A stretch of 64,000 bases of DNA from Kingdonia uniflora (GCA_014058105.1 JACGCM010000674.1:620001-684000); one strand, 5' to 3'; counted from the stretch's first letter, positions 10,527 through 22,827 are shown. The notes: generated from the letters alone by a model not told the origin. A program made the numbers and translations.

Positions 10527-12683
10527 TGTGATTTATGTTAAATGTGAAGCCGGGGTACATCATACTATTGTACGGTGTGATAAACCGGATCATATCTTTA
10601 GATTAGTTTTTTAGATTAGTATTAGTAGATTTGTTTCTATATTTAATTATTATCTGGATAAATCGTGTATCATGTTTAGTAACAACTGTCACCGTAGACA
10701 TCATCGTTTGATCCGAAGACTGTTGCATATTAAGAAAAATGTTGTTGGAGAAAAGTACTTAGGAGCTCCGCTTTCTTTTAACAAAGCTAAGAGCCTTGAC
10801 TTCTAAGAGATCATACATGATCGTATTGACAGTTAGAAAGCCAAAAGTTAACCCCTCATTAAAACTGTTGACTCAACAATTCCGTCGTACCTTATGTCAG
10901 TCTTCCCTTTTCCTGTTAATATTTGCAACAAGCTTGACTCCCTTAACGCAAGATTTCTTTGGGGTTTCAATGAAGAAGAATGGAGTAAAGCCTACCATAC
11001 GAGCTAAAAGAGAATTTGTAAACCGAAGAAAAAAATGTGGTTTGGGCACTAGATGTGACATCTACCATAACCAAGCTCTTTTGGCGCATCATGAAAGAAC
11101 CTGAAAAACCTTGGTCTAAGAATTTGATCAAGAAGTATGTTGCCAAAGAATCGCCCTGTGATAGTTTCTATTAAACAATCTGACTCTTGGATCTGGAAAG
11201 GCATCATAAAGGCAAGAAATAGAATTTGGACCTACTTAGTTTGGCACATTGGGAATGGCCAAGATATTGACTATTGGCTGGAACCTTGGATCCCTTTTGG
11301 AAGACATGCGGACCCCGTTCCCAATAATAGGGAGTTCACTAAAGTTGCAGATCTTATTTGCTTTATTTCTCACTCATGGAAGGTTGACCATATCAATAAT
11401 ACTTTCCCTGATGGAGTTATGAAGAAAATTCTTCTTATTCCCTGTAGCAACAACTCTTCTAGAGATACTCTCTGATGGAAAGATGAGAAGAATGGGATCC
11501 TTACTGTCAAATCAGTGTACCAAGCTACTATCAAAGAGAACATGTCCCTTAATCAAACCGAGACCGCTAACGCATATATGGAGAATTCTTGGAACTCTGT
11601 TTGGAAACTCAAAACATCTTTCAGTGTTTAGTACTTTATTTGGCAAACTATGCAGGAAGGTCTCCCCACAAAGCTTAATTTAACTCACAGAAATGACATG
11701 GAGGATATTATTTGCCCAGATGCGGAAAATAAGAGGAATCTACCACACACGCGTTGTTTTATTGTAAGAATATCAAAGGAATCTGGTATGCTCCTGACTT
11801 TTCTATGAATAATAATGTTTGACCATATTTTGATTTTCTTCGAAAGGTAATGTATATATTTGCTAACAAAAGTTGTTTTGGAACATAATCTTCTTATGGA
11901 GAAAAATTAATGTCATCATGTTCGGAAACGATATCATTTTCAATTAAAAAAAAAATTGTTTCGTCAGAAGTGATTAAAACTGCTAAAAGTTTTCTTATTG
12001 AATCACTGCCTACCCTGGTTATGCATGTTTCTAACCCCTTAACCCGCCCTCCCCCCATAGAGGGAAGGGTGGGTTTAACATTAATATTGATGCGTCGTGG
12101 TCTGCCAATAAAATCCTTTGTAGTTCTAGCTTTGTTATTAGATTTAGTTCAAATATTTTATGAGCAGGCTTCGACCATTTTAGAGCAGCCGGTGTTAAGG
12201 AAGCAGAGGCTATTGCAGTTATTAAAGGTATGCGAGTCGCTTTATATGATGGATTTGCAAAGGTTATCTTTTTGTCTGATTGCCAATGATTGGTCAAAGC
12301 TTGAGGAAAAAGCAGTTGATCTTACGTGCTTGGGGAACTCTTAGTGTGGCGCCCGTTATGCTCTTCATTTCTTGCGACACAATTTACTTGTTTCTAAGTT
12401 CTTTTATTAGTAGGGGTTATAATGCAGATGTTCATGCTTTGGCTGCTAGGGGTGCTTACTATCAGCCTCTTATTTGTAATATGCTCGATGAGGTTGAAAA
12501 CCTTGTTGACTTGGCTGTTTCTTCTTTTCCATTTGTGGCTTAGTATATTGTCTTTTGCTTAAAAAAAGAGGGAGTAGGAGTTAGTTTCCTGCTAAGATTC
12601 TAGTGGTTTATCTATTAAAATCCATCTTTAGAGTGATTGCACTCAATCTCTTCAATAATCAATAAAGCTCTCCTAATTTAACT
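10527..12683 (+). repeat. 5' LTR of copia-like element K, split by a LINE
   Basis: The left piece (10527-about 10645) contains GTACATCATACTATTG and CGGATCATATCTTTAGATTAG. The right piece (about 12569-12683) contains TCTAGTGGTTTATC, CCATCTTTAGAGTGATTG and CTCAATCTCTTCAATAATCA. Both parts occur uninterrupted and in the same order at 25712-25965, which identifies an LTR interrupted by foreign DNA. After the right piece comes TTGGTACAAGAGCCA (12684-12698), a decayed form of the initiator-Met PBS TTGGTATCAGAGC used by many copia elements. The exact left end is uncertain. Confidence 0.65.
10646..12568 (+). mobile_element. LINE (L1-type) 3' fragment: RT thumb, zf-RVT, RNase H
   Basis: Non-LTR retrotransposon ORF2 remnant on the plus strand. 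YLGAPLSFNKAKSLDF near 10760-10805 matches the RT thumb region of plant LINEs. KEPEKPWSKNLIKKYV (about 11095-11140), the DSWIWKGIIKAR stretch (near 11180) and GNGQDIDYWLEPWI (near 11251) lead into the zf-RVT region up to about 11730. A plant-LINE RNase H follows at 12075-12540 (NIDASW, KEAEAIAVIKGMRVALYDGF, FLSDC). Several frameshifts and stops. The 3' end is a short A-run at 12561-12567 (CTTAAAAAAAG). It is inserted in the LTR of element K. The 5' part of ORF2 and all of ORF1 are missing, as in typical 5'-truncated LINEs. Confidence 0.8.
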
Positions 12684-13757
12684 TGGTACAAGAGCCACTC
12701 TCATCTTGAAGACAAGCCATAACTTCTCGCTTTTGGCGGCGACGGTTGCTATCGTTGCCAGATCTTCAATATCTGGTGTCTCTTATTTATTTTCTTTTAA
12801 ATAATTGCATCCTTTATTAAACTTTTTTTTTCTTTGTTCCTGATTAGTTTTTTTTTCTCGAATAGTAATCACTATTCATCTCTAACCATTGAATCTTGAT
12901 GTCAATCTTTTATTTTGATTCGCGACCTCTTTATTCTTGCTCGGATTTTAGTGTGTTAAAATTTGATCTCTTATATGATTTGAAATCTTAGTAATTAGAT
13001 CTATTACAATTTTGATTTTTTATTAGAAAAAGGAGGTTTGAATTGTTTTTGCTGCATATCTCTGGAAAAAAATCAGCTTTCCTTTATATTTTATTCTCGG
13101 TGATTTTTATCTTTTTCTTTCTCTCACCAATCTGGTTTGAGCCCTTTATGATATCTCATCTTTTTATATATATTTTTTATTTGTGAGTTGGTTTATGTGT
13201 AACCAGCTTAAAAGACCCAAGTGTTTCTTCACAATTTTATTTTTGGTTGAAAGGCTTTAAGAATCTAACCATTTTTTGGCTACTTAAGAGAATTTCATGA
13301 TCTCATCTACTATATTATTTAGTGAAGCTGGTTTATGTAATCAGCCATGGAACCAATGTTATTGGTCCATCGAGCCCATTGTCGGTGATGTCTTTTTATT
13401 TTTTTATGTTTTGGTGAAGATTCAAGTTGGTTTATTTGTTGTCTGAAGTCCACAACTAATTTGAAAACTCCTCCTGAGGGGAGTAGTTTGTTATTTTTCC
13501 CAAGCTAGAATTATAGAGTTTGTGCTTCCAGCTTGAGGGGGAGTCTTTGAGAATATGGTTATTTTGGTATGCTTGAAGTTGGTTGAAAACTCAAGTTGAT
13601 TATTTAAAGTTGAGGTTAAAGAATATCTTTGTGAAGTCCCAATTATTCGTGAAATTATTCACTTATGTCTCTGATGATTTGATTAAATTTTTTTAAAGTA
13701 AAAATGTCAAAGTCATGATTTTCTAGAAGTTGCACTCTCACCATTTGTTTTAGGGGC
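12684..13757 (+). mobile_element. Non-coding interior of element K
   Basis: No open frame of note. It begins with the decayed PBS and holds T-rich sequence with imperfectly repeated GTTGGTTTATGTGTAACCAG-like phrases (about 13190, 13330, 13430). A purine tract, TTGAGGGGGAGTC near 13533-13545, resembles the PPT seen at the 3' end of copia elements. With LTRs on either side (10527 and 25712) and only about 1 kb of non-coding interior, K looks like a non-autonomous or internally deleted copia-type element. Element C interrupts it at 13757/25701. Confidence 0.45.
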
Positions 13758-14502
13758 TGTAGTAGCCAACTCATAGCTTTCTAGCTCCAACCGAACACTC
13801 GAAGGCAACCTCAAAGCCTACTCGAATACCTTGAAGCCCACTCAATCCATAAACAAGCCTTACAAGACTGCATGGAGATGAAGCCTTGACTACTAACATA
13901 CCTCAAAGACAAAGACAGACCCGTTAGTACACGAACTCCACATCAGTATCAGAAATACTTCGACCATATTCGTACGTGGTTGAAGGCAGACATATCAGAC
14001 AACCAGCTCACTAGACAAGAACGGTGCCATTGTTGGTCCTTACAGCTATAAGGACAAAACCAACAACACCTACAGTCTCAGAGCACAATGCCTGACCCGA
14101 CATTTTCGGCGTCAACACCAACTCCGGGATACCCGCCTGATACTCAGAGGCTACACTTGTAATGCGACCTCCCATGGTGACTCAACCCTACCTATATTCT
14201 ATAAATAGGAGGGAAGGGGAACCAATGAGAGGTTACAAAATCTCTCCCAAAAACCCTTGCAGTTTACCTTCGATCTCTCTATAAATTACCCTGTACTCGA
14301 ACCTTCGACTACTCGACAGTAATATCAAATCTCTTAAAAAATCCTCATCAGAGGTCATGGAGTGTCTCATTCTAGGCCTCCACGCAAGTATATTGTCAGT
14401 AGGCTTATAATATTATTGATTATATGCTTGAATCCTCTGATAGAAGATAAACCCCATGGTGTATGAGCCAACATCCCCTCCTTGCAAAGTTAGGCCCCTA
14501 CA
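13758..14502 (+). repeat. 5' LTR of element C
   Basis: 745 bp, TGTAGTAGCC...GCCCCTACA. It is clearly homologous along its whole length to 24958-25700, with scattered substitutions and small indels (for example a CTCTATAA/CTATGTAA difference near the 3' part). The TATA box TATAAATAG is at 14200-14208, followed by GAGGGAAGGGG. U5 includes AGGCCTCCACGCAAGTATAT. Confidence 0.9.
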
Positions 14503-14504
14503 TT

Positions 14505-14522
14505 TGGCACCGCTTGTGCTTT
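14505..14522 (+). other. Primer binding site of element C
   Basis: TGGCACCGCTTGTGCTTT lies two bases after the LTR end. The first eight bases match the TGGCRCCG start common to PBSs of Tat and Athila elements; the rest has diverged. Position, more than sequence, identifies it. Confidence 0.6.
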
Positions 14523-14585
14523 CCCACCCTACCAATCTCCCCTTCCTGGTACTTTCATTTTCCAATTCCTACAAATTACTTCCAA

Positions 14586-16432
14586 ATGGATCCCACCCTC
14601 CGCTCAACTTCCACCCATGCCGGCAACTCCGCCAACGGAGTGGCTGCTCAGCTAGCCCGTCTTACTCAGTAATTTGCTCAGACTGAGGAGCGACACTGAA
14701 CTCAAATACAACTGGAGTGTGAAGAACACCGGCAAGAGTTTGAAGCTTAACGTCATCGCCGTTTGGATGATGCCGACAGATAAAACTGTACAATCGACGA
14801 TTTACGCAACATAGTCTGTGAGTTGCAAACCCTGCAGCCTTTAGATGCCCCCTACCATCTCGAGCACTAGCCCCGTCGCACGTGTCTGCCCGCGCTCGAC
14901 TGGGGCTTCTACCATATCTAGAAGTACCCCCTGTCCATATCGACACCAATGGTGTTCACCCTACTGTTCCCCCAACTGGCTCCATCCATCTCGGCATCCA
15001 CCCCACGAAGGATTCCTCTTTCTCCACCCTTCGCTCTTCTAGACACCCCAAACGCCACCCTGGCTGAGAGCGTCTCAGGGAGCGCAGCACCGAACACATA
15101 CCGAACACTCGGCCTTATCATCCTCGAACCCCTCGATCCCCCCCTCATCCAGCCTACTATGCGCAACAAGACTTCGACTGTAAAATCCAACCTATCATCC
15201 GTGTCAGCGCGAGCCCAACTTCAAATTCATGGAGTCTGTTGAATAACCCCCTCCGTCCCAAGCTCCTCGCTATCGAGGTGCCTCCAAATTTCTAAGTCCC
15301 AAAAATCTGTAAATATCGTAACACCGATCCTCAATCCCACATTCTAGAATTTCAAAATGCTTACTCCAGGGCTGACCACCTGATACGTCAACTTTTCCCC
15401 ATAAGCCTCACAGATAGCCCTCTTCGATGGTATCATAACCTTCCTAGTGGCTCTATTCAAAGCTTCGGGCAACTATCCCATCTTTTCATCGCCCAATTTG
15501 CCTTCAATAAAGACCAAAAGGTCAGAGTCGATGCCCTTTTTAATTTTCGAAAATTTCCCTAGTGAAACCCTTGAGGCCTTCACCAAGAGGGTCCTCGATG
15601 AGTTGTGCAAAGTCAAAAATCTCGACTGCATGAACGCCGTAATTACGTATTCAAAGGCTTTGCCAGATAACAGCCATGTCAAAGAGTACCTGGTCCTCCA
15701 CAAACCTCCAACCCTCGAGGAGATGCTTTCAAATTCAATGGCTATATCGACCTTGAGTGCCTCTGCGAATCAAATAAATAGGGGCAGACTTTGACCACCA
15801 ATCCAAATAAAGCTCGACAAGGCCCACCCTCTAGTTCTATACCCCCAATCACTCACATTTTACAGGAGACAGAGAGCCGTAAACGTCCCCACTCTGATAA
15901 CACCGCAGAAGGTCACAAAAAATGACCCAAGCTGATGCTACCTAGACTCACTGCCCCTATCAACACCCTTCTACCACAGATCCAGGCAGGCCCCATATGG
16001 CGTATCCCTTTCCCCATTGAGGTCAAGCCAGGTGAACCTTACTGTGCCAACCATAAGTATAACTGTCACCGCACCAGCAAGTGCTTCGCCCTACTGCGCT
16101 TCCTCGAGATAATACTCAAGGCGGGTTGTCTACATCAGCATGTTGCCGACCTTCCTAGCTACATCGATGGGTCATACCTCAAACCTCAAACCGCCCCTTT
16201 GGCCGACTCTACCGAGGTCCACATCTACCAACTTCATTTTATCGAAGTAAATAATATCGACAGCGGCCGTTCCAAGAGCAAATACAAGCGTATCGAGGAA
16301 TGCTACAACTCACTTACCAGGAGAAGCTTCCTGCCTTCCTGCCAGGATGAAGTCAATATCCTCGACTCGAAGGTATCTCTTTCATCAACTGCGATACCTC
16401 ATATGTTCATTTTCCCCATTCCGACCATTTAG
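14586..16432 (+). pseudogene. gag of element C, broken
   Basis: It opens with ATG at 14586 (MDPTLRSTSTHAGNSANG) and hits a stop by 14672. The capsid domain is at about 15320-15790: HLIRQLFPISLTDSPLRWYH and LPSGSIQSFGQLSHLFIAQF, the usual PLRWY...S...F..L..LF pattern of retrotransposon gags. A further open stretch (15935-16432) has YCANHKYNCHRTSKCFALL, the Cys/His cluster that Tat-type gags carry before protease. Stops and frame changes divide these blocks. Codon composition is more C-rich than in element A, so it is a different Tat-like family. Confidence 0.8.
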
Positions 16433-16439
16433 TCATCAT

Positions 16440-19085
16440 GATTTAGGTCGAGCACCTCGTCCTCCACACCATACTTATCGATACAAGAAGTGCAGCCGAT
16501 GTACTTTTCCTTTATACCGTCCAAGCCTTGAACAAAACAGACCTCATCACTTCCGCTAATGTCAAACTGAAAGGTTTTAATGGGGATACCGAAGTTGCTG
16601 TCGGTCGAATTAGCCTTCCAGTTACCACCGGCCCAGTCACACTTCAAACCAGCTTTCTTGTCATCGATAAGAAGTCCGAATGCCTTGGAATCCTTGGGCG
16701 CGATTGGCTCTATGCCATGCGCACCATACCTTCGGCCTATCATCAGACCCTTTGTTTTACTACCCCCTGTGGTACATGGAATTTAAAAGGCTCTCAATGC
16801 CTCACATATTCATGCGAGCATCTGAAGATCGATCAGTCCGAGAAACTCGTTAGACTCCCATAGCAATCACTGTCTCTTTCTGTCTCCATAACTTTGACAC
16901 CTGCCATCTCACCGATCGAACCCACTGTTTATATTGAACTCGACGGTCCTGGTCGAGGTACATTCATTGGAACCTTTCTAGACGAGGTAGAGTGCCTCAA
17001 ACTTACAGACTTCCTTTGAACAAACAATGACGTCTTCGCATGGACGTTCTAGGAGATGCCCGATGTCGACCCCAGTTTAGAATGTCACCGCTTCGACCTC
17101 ATCCCCCACTCTACAGTAGTAAAATAGTTGAAGTATACACTAGCACCATGACTTCCAGAAGCTGTAAACCTTGAAGTCGATAAGCTCATAGCTGCGGGTT
17201 TCATCAGAGAAGTTAAGTATGCTGATTGGATATCCAATATTGTAGCAGTTCCTAAAAAGAGCGACAAGATCATAATCTGCATCGACTTCATCGACCTCTA
17301 CAAATACACAACGAAGGACAGCTTCCCCCTCCTGATCATTTTAGTACTCCTGGATGCTACTGCTGGAAATGAACGTGCGTTTATGATGAACGCGACTTCG
17401 GGTACCCCTCCTCCCTGAAGATCAACTTAAAACTTCTTTTATCACTAAACAAGGTCTTTACTATTTTAATGTCATGCCTTATGGCCTTAAAAATGTGGGG
17501 GCCACCTACCTATGTCTCGTCACAACCATGTTCAAACCCTTGCTTAACAAGTCGGTCAAAGTTTACATCAATGACATGTTATGCAAGAGCCTCCAAAAAC
17601 AGACCCACATCTAGGACCTAACCAAAGTCTTTTTGATACTTTGAACATACAACATGAAACTAAATCTAGAGAAATGCCAGTTCGGTATTTCGTCTGGCAA
17701 ATTATTAGGCCATCTTGTCTTAAAGGAGATATCGAGATCGACCCTACCCATATCTGATCCCTCATTGATATGCCTTCCTCCCAAAACAAAAAAGATGCCC
17801 AGAAAGTGGCTGGTAAAATAACGGCCCTCAACCATTTCATTTCCAAATCCTCAGACCGCTGTGCTTGGTTCTTTTCTTTCTTACGCTACCAAGGTGTCCA
17901 CAAGGCTAAAAAGAAAAATAACCTTGAGATTAATTGGACACCTGACTATGAATAGACCTTCCTCGATCTTAAAGCATACCTTGGTCGACCACCCATTATC
18001 AGTACCCCTATCGAAGGCAAAACACTCTCCTTATACCTTGCGGTCACCGATACCTCTATCAGTTCAGTCCTCATTCGACTCGAATCAAACATCGAGAAAC
18101 CTGTATATTTTATCAGTGAAACTCTAACACCCGCAAAATCTCGATATACGAATCTTAAGCGTTTGCTCCTCACCCTCCTCTACACTTCCTACAAACTCAA
18201 ACCATATTTCAAGCTCACCCTATCCGTGTTATAACAAGTTATCCCCTTTGAGAAGTGCTTAGAAAGAAAGAAAAATCCAGACGAGTACAACAGCTGTCCA
18301 TTTATCTTGGAGAACACGATATTACATTCGAGAAACAAGTATCCCAAAAAGGACAAGCAATCGCCGATTTCCTTGATAACTTCCCGGTCGAAGATGTTGA
18401 CTGGGAGGAACACAAAGAAGACCTACTAAAGGACCACTCCGAACCTTCCGATCCATAGGGCCCTAACATAAGCTGGCGTCTCTTCACAGGTGGATCCGTT
18501 AGACCTAGCGGTTTGGGGATAAGTATCATCTTGGTTACACCTACTAATGATCGAATTGAAAAGGCAGTTAAATTAAAATTCGAATGCTCCAACAACGAGG
18601 CTGAGTATAAAACCTTTATCCATGGCCTCGACCTTGCACATGACCTCGGTATCCCTAAACTGGCAGTTTTCAGAGATTCCCAACTTATTCATAGACAATA
18701 CACCTGTGAGAATCAAGCCAACGGTCGCATAGCTGAGTATGTTGCTCTCGTCCGCCAGCGCATGATCGTTTCCCCAAAAAATCTTCTATTACTCACTACC
18801 CTGGAGGTAAAATAAAAACACGTAGATGCCATCGCCTACATAGCAGCTATGTTAGGCCAATCCAAATCCTGAACTCTCCATATCAAAGTACTCGAACGCC
18901 CAAGTATCGACCAGTTAGAAGTCAATGCCATCAATACTGGGGGTGAGAGTCTCGATCCAGACGACTGACGAATACCATTCCTCGATTACTTCAACAATCT
19001 TATCCTCCCAGATGATCCCAAAGCTAAAAGGTCATTATTATAAATTAATGAACATCTTTTCCTCTAAACTTCGCCTCATGTTTTC
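16440..19085 (+). pseudogene. pol of element C (PR-RT-RNH-aRNH, integrase lost)
   Basis: Protease: TILIDTRSAADVLFL, where the active triad reads Asp-Thr-Arg (16481-16489) instead of Asp-Thr-Gly. RT: ADWISNIVAVPKKSDKIIIC near 17220-17280, and a catalytic box reading Tyr-Ile-Asn-Asp (17564-17575) in place of YIDD. First RNase H: about 17990-18330 (GRPPIISTPIEGKTLSLYLA, ISSVLIRLES). Second RNase H: 18460-18870, with FTGGSVRPSGLG (first catalytic Asp changed to Gly) and NNEAEY retained. A short region like the pre-integrase segment (PFLDYFNNLILPDD, about 18975-19020) ends at the tandem repeat. Many stops are present. Confidence 0.8.
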
Positions 19086-19869
19086 CAGTGAATTTCTTGG
19101 TTTACCCTAAGTATCATGTCAACCCTTCGACCCGACTGATACCTGGGGCTGACCTTAAAAATTTTCAAGTCTCCAATATTCGAACAAACTCGAGGGGCAT
19201 GAATGGTCGAGAGACCGGACCCTCGGGAATGCATTGGGGGTGAGCACGTTCTACTTCGATCAGGCTCAGGCCTTCGAAGTCCAGTAAATTTCTTGGTTTA
19301 CCCTAAGTATCATGTCAACCCTTCGACCCGACTGATACTTGGGGGCGACCTTGGAACTTTTCAAGTCTCTAATATTTGAGCAAACTCGAGGGGCACGAAT
19401 GGTCGAGAGATTAGACCCTCGGGAATGCATTGGGGGTGAACATGTTCTACTTCGATCAGGATCAGGCCTTCGAAGTCCAGTAAATTTCTTGGTTTACCTT
19501 AAGTATCATGTAAACCCTTCGACCCGAGTGATACTTGGGGGTGACCTTAAAAATTTTCAAGTCTCCAATATTCGAGCAAACTTGAGGGGCACGAATGGCC
19601 GATAGACCAGACCCTCAGGAATTTATTAGAGGCGAACACGTTCTACATCAATCAGGTTTAGGCCTTCGAAGTCTAGTGAATTTCTTGGTTTACCCCAAGT
19701 ATCATGTCAAATCATCAACCCGACTGGCAATTAGGGGTGACCTTAAAAATTTTCAAGTCTCCAATTTCGAGAAAACTTGAAGGGCATGAATGGTCGATAG
19801 ACCGGACCCTCAAGAATGTATTGGGGGTGACCACATTTTACTTTACTAGAATCAAGCTTTCAGAGTCTA
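19086..19869 (+). repeat. 196-bp tandem repeat array, four copies
   Basis: The unit begins AGTRAATTTCTTGGTTTACC and recurs at 19086, 19282, 19478 and 19674, with a fifth partial start at 19868; the spacing is 196, 196, 196 and 194. Inside each unit are CCCTTCGACCCGACTGATAC, a TTTTCAAGTCTCCAATAT block, GAGGGGCACGAATGGTCGA and GGCCTTCGAAGTC. Copies differ by point changes. Short open frames across it are by-products. Tandem repeats downstream of pol are a known habit of Tat elements and a known source of satellite DNA. Here the array starts where integrase would be. Confidence 0.9.
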
Positions 19870-20399
19870 GTAAATTCCATGAACTGTCGACTGATACTCG
19901 AGAAATCATCTCAAGTTCCTCAAGGATCGATCATTCTGCAAACACTTTATACTTACAGCATAAGCAGAGACAACTATACAGGAATATCAACAACTCTACA
20001 ATATGCAAGAAATTTTAATACAACATATATCAGAAAATCATATTCAATACAAAGCAACAAATAAATTCAAGTTCGGCATCGATCAACAAGTAATATCAAT
20101 CACAAGTTCATAGCTCAAGTGCAGAGCGAGCTTGACATTGTTCAAATATTACAAGCAGAATAGAAAGATCAGAGAAACCTGTTTGGCACGACCGGTACAA
20201 TGCCTCATATTGGAGTGGCTGCACCATTTCCTCCTATAGTTTCTTCTTCGCCAAAAACTCCAGCGCCCTCAGTCGAAGGGTTCGACCCAACTGCACCCGC
20301 GCCCTCTTTGGTCACAATAGCAGCAACAACCATGTCTACCACAAGAGTCTTCGCGTCATCCCCGACTCTTACACCCACACCAGCAACATCTACTTCTAC
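19870..20399. other. Untranslated interior of element C
   Basis: Between the tandem array and the antisense frames. No gene or repeat recognised. The plus-strand open frame at 20200-20412 (Ala/Pro/Thr-rich) is a low-complexity shadow. Confidence 0.45.
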
Positions 20400-20669
20400 T
20401 TACTCCGTCTGAACAACATAGTCAGCAACAAGATCATACCTCGAATTCATGGGCAAGCGTTGTAAGGTTTCAGGATCATACCCCAAATCTTCGATGAACT
20501 CCTTAAGCCTGACATTAGTCTCATATTCATCATCAAACTGCCCTTGGAAGGTCTTCTTCTGTTCTTTAATAGCCCTATCCTTCTCAGCCAGTTTTGCCTC
20601 TAACACCCGCGTATGATTATAATGCTGAGCTTCAAGTCTCCTTTCATATTCATCCTTGATAGTCCCCAA
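20400..20669 (-). pseudogene. Antisense Tat ORF, coiled-coil C-terminal part
   Basis: Minus-strand frame of 89 codons, rich in Glu, Lys, Arg and Leu, with heptad-like spacing (EYERRLEAQHYNHTRVLEAK, LAEKDRAIKEQKKTFQGQF), then an acidic tail with DLGYDPETL and VADYVV. It probably is the last segment of the antisense gene whose first parts are at 22380-22018 and 21915-21649. The region between (20700-21640) contains broken frames. A similar charged coiled-coil piece occurs at 41270-41859 in element E. Confidence 0.6.
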
Positions 20670-21648
20670 ATCTTGCCTTAAAATGCCAATTTATGAAACC
20701 AGCAATGCTTTGGTCCCTCGAGTAAGCTCTAGATTGTCAACAGCCTATTTTAACTTCCTTATTACTACCTTATACGCCTTGTTGAAAGCATTCGCCTAAG
20801 CATCTGTCTGCTAGAATATTCGAGCCATCAATATCTCTCGAAGCATGGTGCACTTAAGAAAATTTCAGAATTTCACAAAAAATAAACAGTTACCTGATAC
20901 ATACTCTTCTTCTTCCGCCTTGAAGCTTCGTCTGGATTAGTGCCATAGAGTTCCACCATCGAAGAAGCCTTTGCTCGAGCCTGCTCCTCCCATTCGGACG
21001 CGGTTAATTTTTCGTCCATATCCTCAGCATCATCCTCCCCTAGCTCTCAATGCCTCTTCCACTGAGGTCCCTTTGGCTGCTGTACCTTTGGAGATTCGGG
21101 AAAGACCTTCCCTTTCCCTTTCCCTTTCTCAGCCTGTGTCGATTTCTGCTCCAATACCGGCCTCAAAACATCACGAACTACTTCAGGTACTCACGTTGCC
21201 TGCCTCGACGCCTGCTGCCCCTTTGGCACATAATTTACCTTCCTCGACAATTTTACTGTCTCCATTCCTTCGACACCTCTCTTCCTTGATGGCTTCGGCG
21301 TAATAGGTACGTTTTGAAGCAGAGAATCAGTCTTCTTCTACCTTTTCCTCTTAATACCAAGCCTCTTAAACACGAAGTTTAACCACTCCTCGCCCGAGTT
21401 GATTAGCGCGTCAATATAATCCCTCGAATTTTCCCAAGTCTAGCTATTAGGACCTGCAGAACAAACAGAAACACGATTATCCGTCAATTCGATCAATACA
21501 TCAAAGAATCTTTGACAAAAAACTTACTTGGATTTTAAACCTTATGCTGTAACTTACAATGATCCTCTCCTTCGACATTTTCTTAGTTACTCCGTACTAC
21601 AACCAAATATTTATCCCACCCTCGACCTGTCAAGCACAGATCAAACAA

Positions 21649-21915
21649 CTAGGGATTATCCGTGTGACACTGGATGTGATAGGTGCCGACCTTCTGGTTT
21701 ACTTTCTTGGAGTAGAACAAGACAATGTCGTACCACTCAATCAAAATCCTCCTCTCACCTCGCAGTTTTACATTCATTCCCTCAATTACCTTTATCATTT
21801 TGTAAAAATTCCCATTCATTATGTACGGGGCCACTTCCCAAAAGTTCAGCACCTCCTTCACTAACCTTCGAAGGGGTAATTGCATCCCTAGTTGAATTTG
21901 TCCTCTGTATGCCAT
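21649..21915 (-). pseudogene. Antisense Tat ORF, conserved globular domain
   Basis: Minus-strand frame containing LGMQLPLRRLVKEVLNFWEV, then NGNFYKMIKVIEGMNVKLRG and DIVLFYSKK. The same domain is on the plus strand at 35240-35480 (RLGMMLPLRCLVKEVLNF, NNNFYEMIKIIGALNEEL, DIVTFYSKK). The G-LPL----VKEVLNF--VAP pattern recalls the N-terminal region of plant proteins annotated as putative gypsy-type transposon protein (Transposase_28 family); that link is from memory of the pattern and needs a profile search. Its function is unknown. It ends in a stop at 21649. Confidence 0.65.
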
Positions 21916-22017
21916 AATACCTTAAGGTTTTGACTGGAAGTTGTACCCTGTCCCCGCAGCATATAATATCACCCCTACCTTCGATAGTTCAAATTTAGCC
22001 ACAAATCAATCTAGCCT

Positions 22018-22380
22018 CTACTTCTCTCTAGCTGAGACAGAACTAATAGCCTCATCCGAATCAGTCGATTCCTCACTATGATTTCTTTGCTCCCCCTCAA
22101 CCCTTTTATTACCCGAAGGCTCAACCCGACCTTCACGTCTCTCTCTCTCTCCTCCCTCCATCTCTTCCTTATCATTATTCTCGGTCACTACTGTCTTACA
22201 ACGTCTACTACTTGATGCCCCAATTTTAGGAACCACCACTACTAATTGGACATGTTTTGCAATAACTAATTCTTTTACATCGCTGCCCTCATCCATCGGA
22301 GCACGACCAGACACACTAGCCTCATTTTCTTTGAACTCCTCGTCTATTAGCCTTACTCTCAAAGATCGACGGGTACACAT
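22018..22380 (-). pseudogene. Antisense Tat ORF, N-terminal acidic part
   Basis: Starts MCTRRSLRVRLIDEEFKENE on the minus strand, followed by a strongly charged region (EEMEGGERERREGRVEPSG, SEESTDSDEAISSV). The plus-strand copy at 34741 also begins ATGTGTACCC after a splice acceptor, which supports this ATG. It stops at 22018. To continue into the domain at 21915 a frame correction or another intron would be needed, so the gene is probably broken. The antisense orientation relative to gag-pol is as in some other Tat elements. Confidence 0.65.
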
Positions 22381-22389
22381 CTTATCTTA

Positions 22390-22677
22390 TAGAAGAAAAG
22401 CACACAATTAAATCGCTATATTTGACTATTCCGTGTCAATAACCTATTTTTCCCTACCCTCTCCAACTCAGGCCATCATAGACGAATACTCGACCATAAT
22501 CCCTGCTATACCATCAATACCCTCAGCACCCCAATAGACCTAACCCATAGATACATGTTTTCCCTCAGCCCTCGGTCATATTGTCACAACTGTAAAACCT
22601 AGCAGACTCTATACTACTATGTACGCATACAAAAATAGAAGATGAAGAAACAAGACAGAAGTAAGATGGACATACCT
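22390..22677 (-). other. Candidate 5'-UTR intron of the antisense gene
   Basis: On the minus strand a donor CAG/GTATGTCC is at 22677, and a pyrimidine-rich acceptor GTGCTTTTCTTCTATAAG ends near 22390, just before the ATG at 22380. The related plus-strand gene has donor CAG/GTGTGACT at 34599 and acceptor TTCTTTTATAG at 34732 just before its ATG at 34741. Conservation of both edges in diverged copies makes a real intron likely, although lengths differ (288 versus 134). Confidence 0.6.
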
Positions 22678-22827
22678 GTTTGAGCAAAGTATCTCTCCCT
22701 TTTAGTAATACAGACGATCCCACAACAATTACCGAGCTCTATGAAACAATGGCGTATGTTTTTCTCTCTCTCACTCTCTGATTTTTCTATAAGTGGGTAA
22801 CCAAGAACAGTAACAATGCCCTCACAC

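Noticed and set aside
14662..15242. Several overlapping open frames of 60-97 codons on both strands
   Set aside because: They are shadows in the C-rich gag region of element C and match no protein pattern; the real gag frame is degraded here.
20971..21303. Pro/Ser-rich plus-strand frame of 110 codons
   Set aside because: Low-complexity complement of the antisense gene of element C; no start context, domain or conservation in the second copy.
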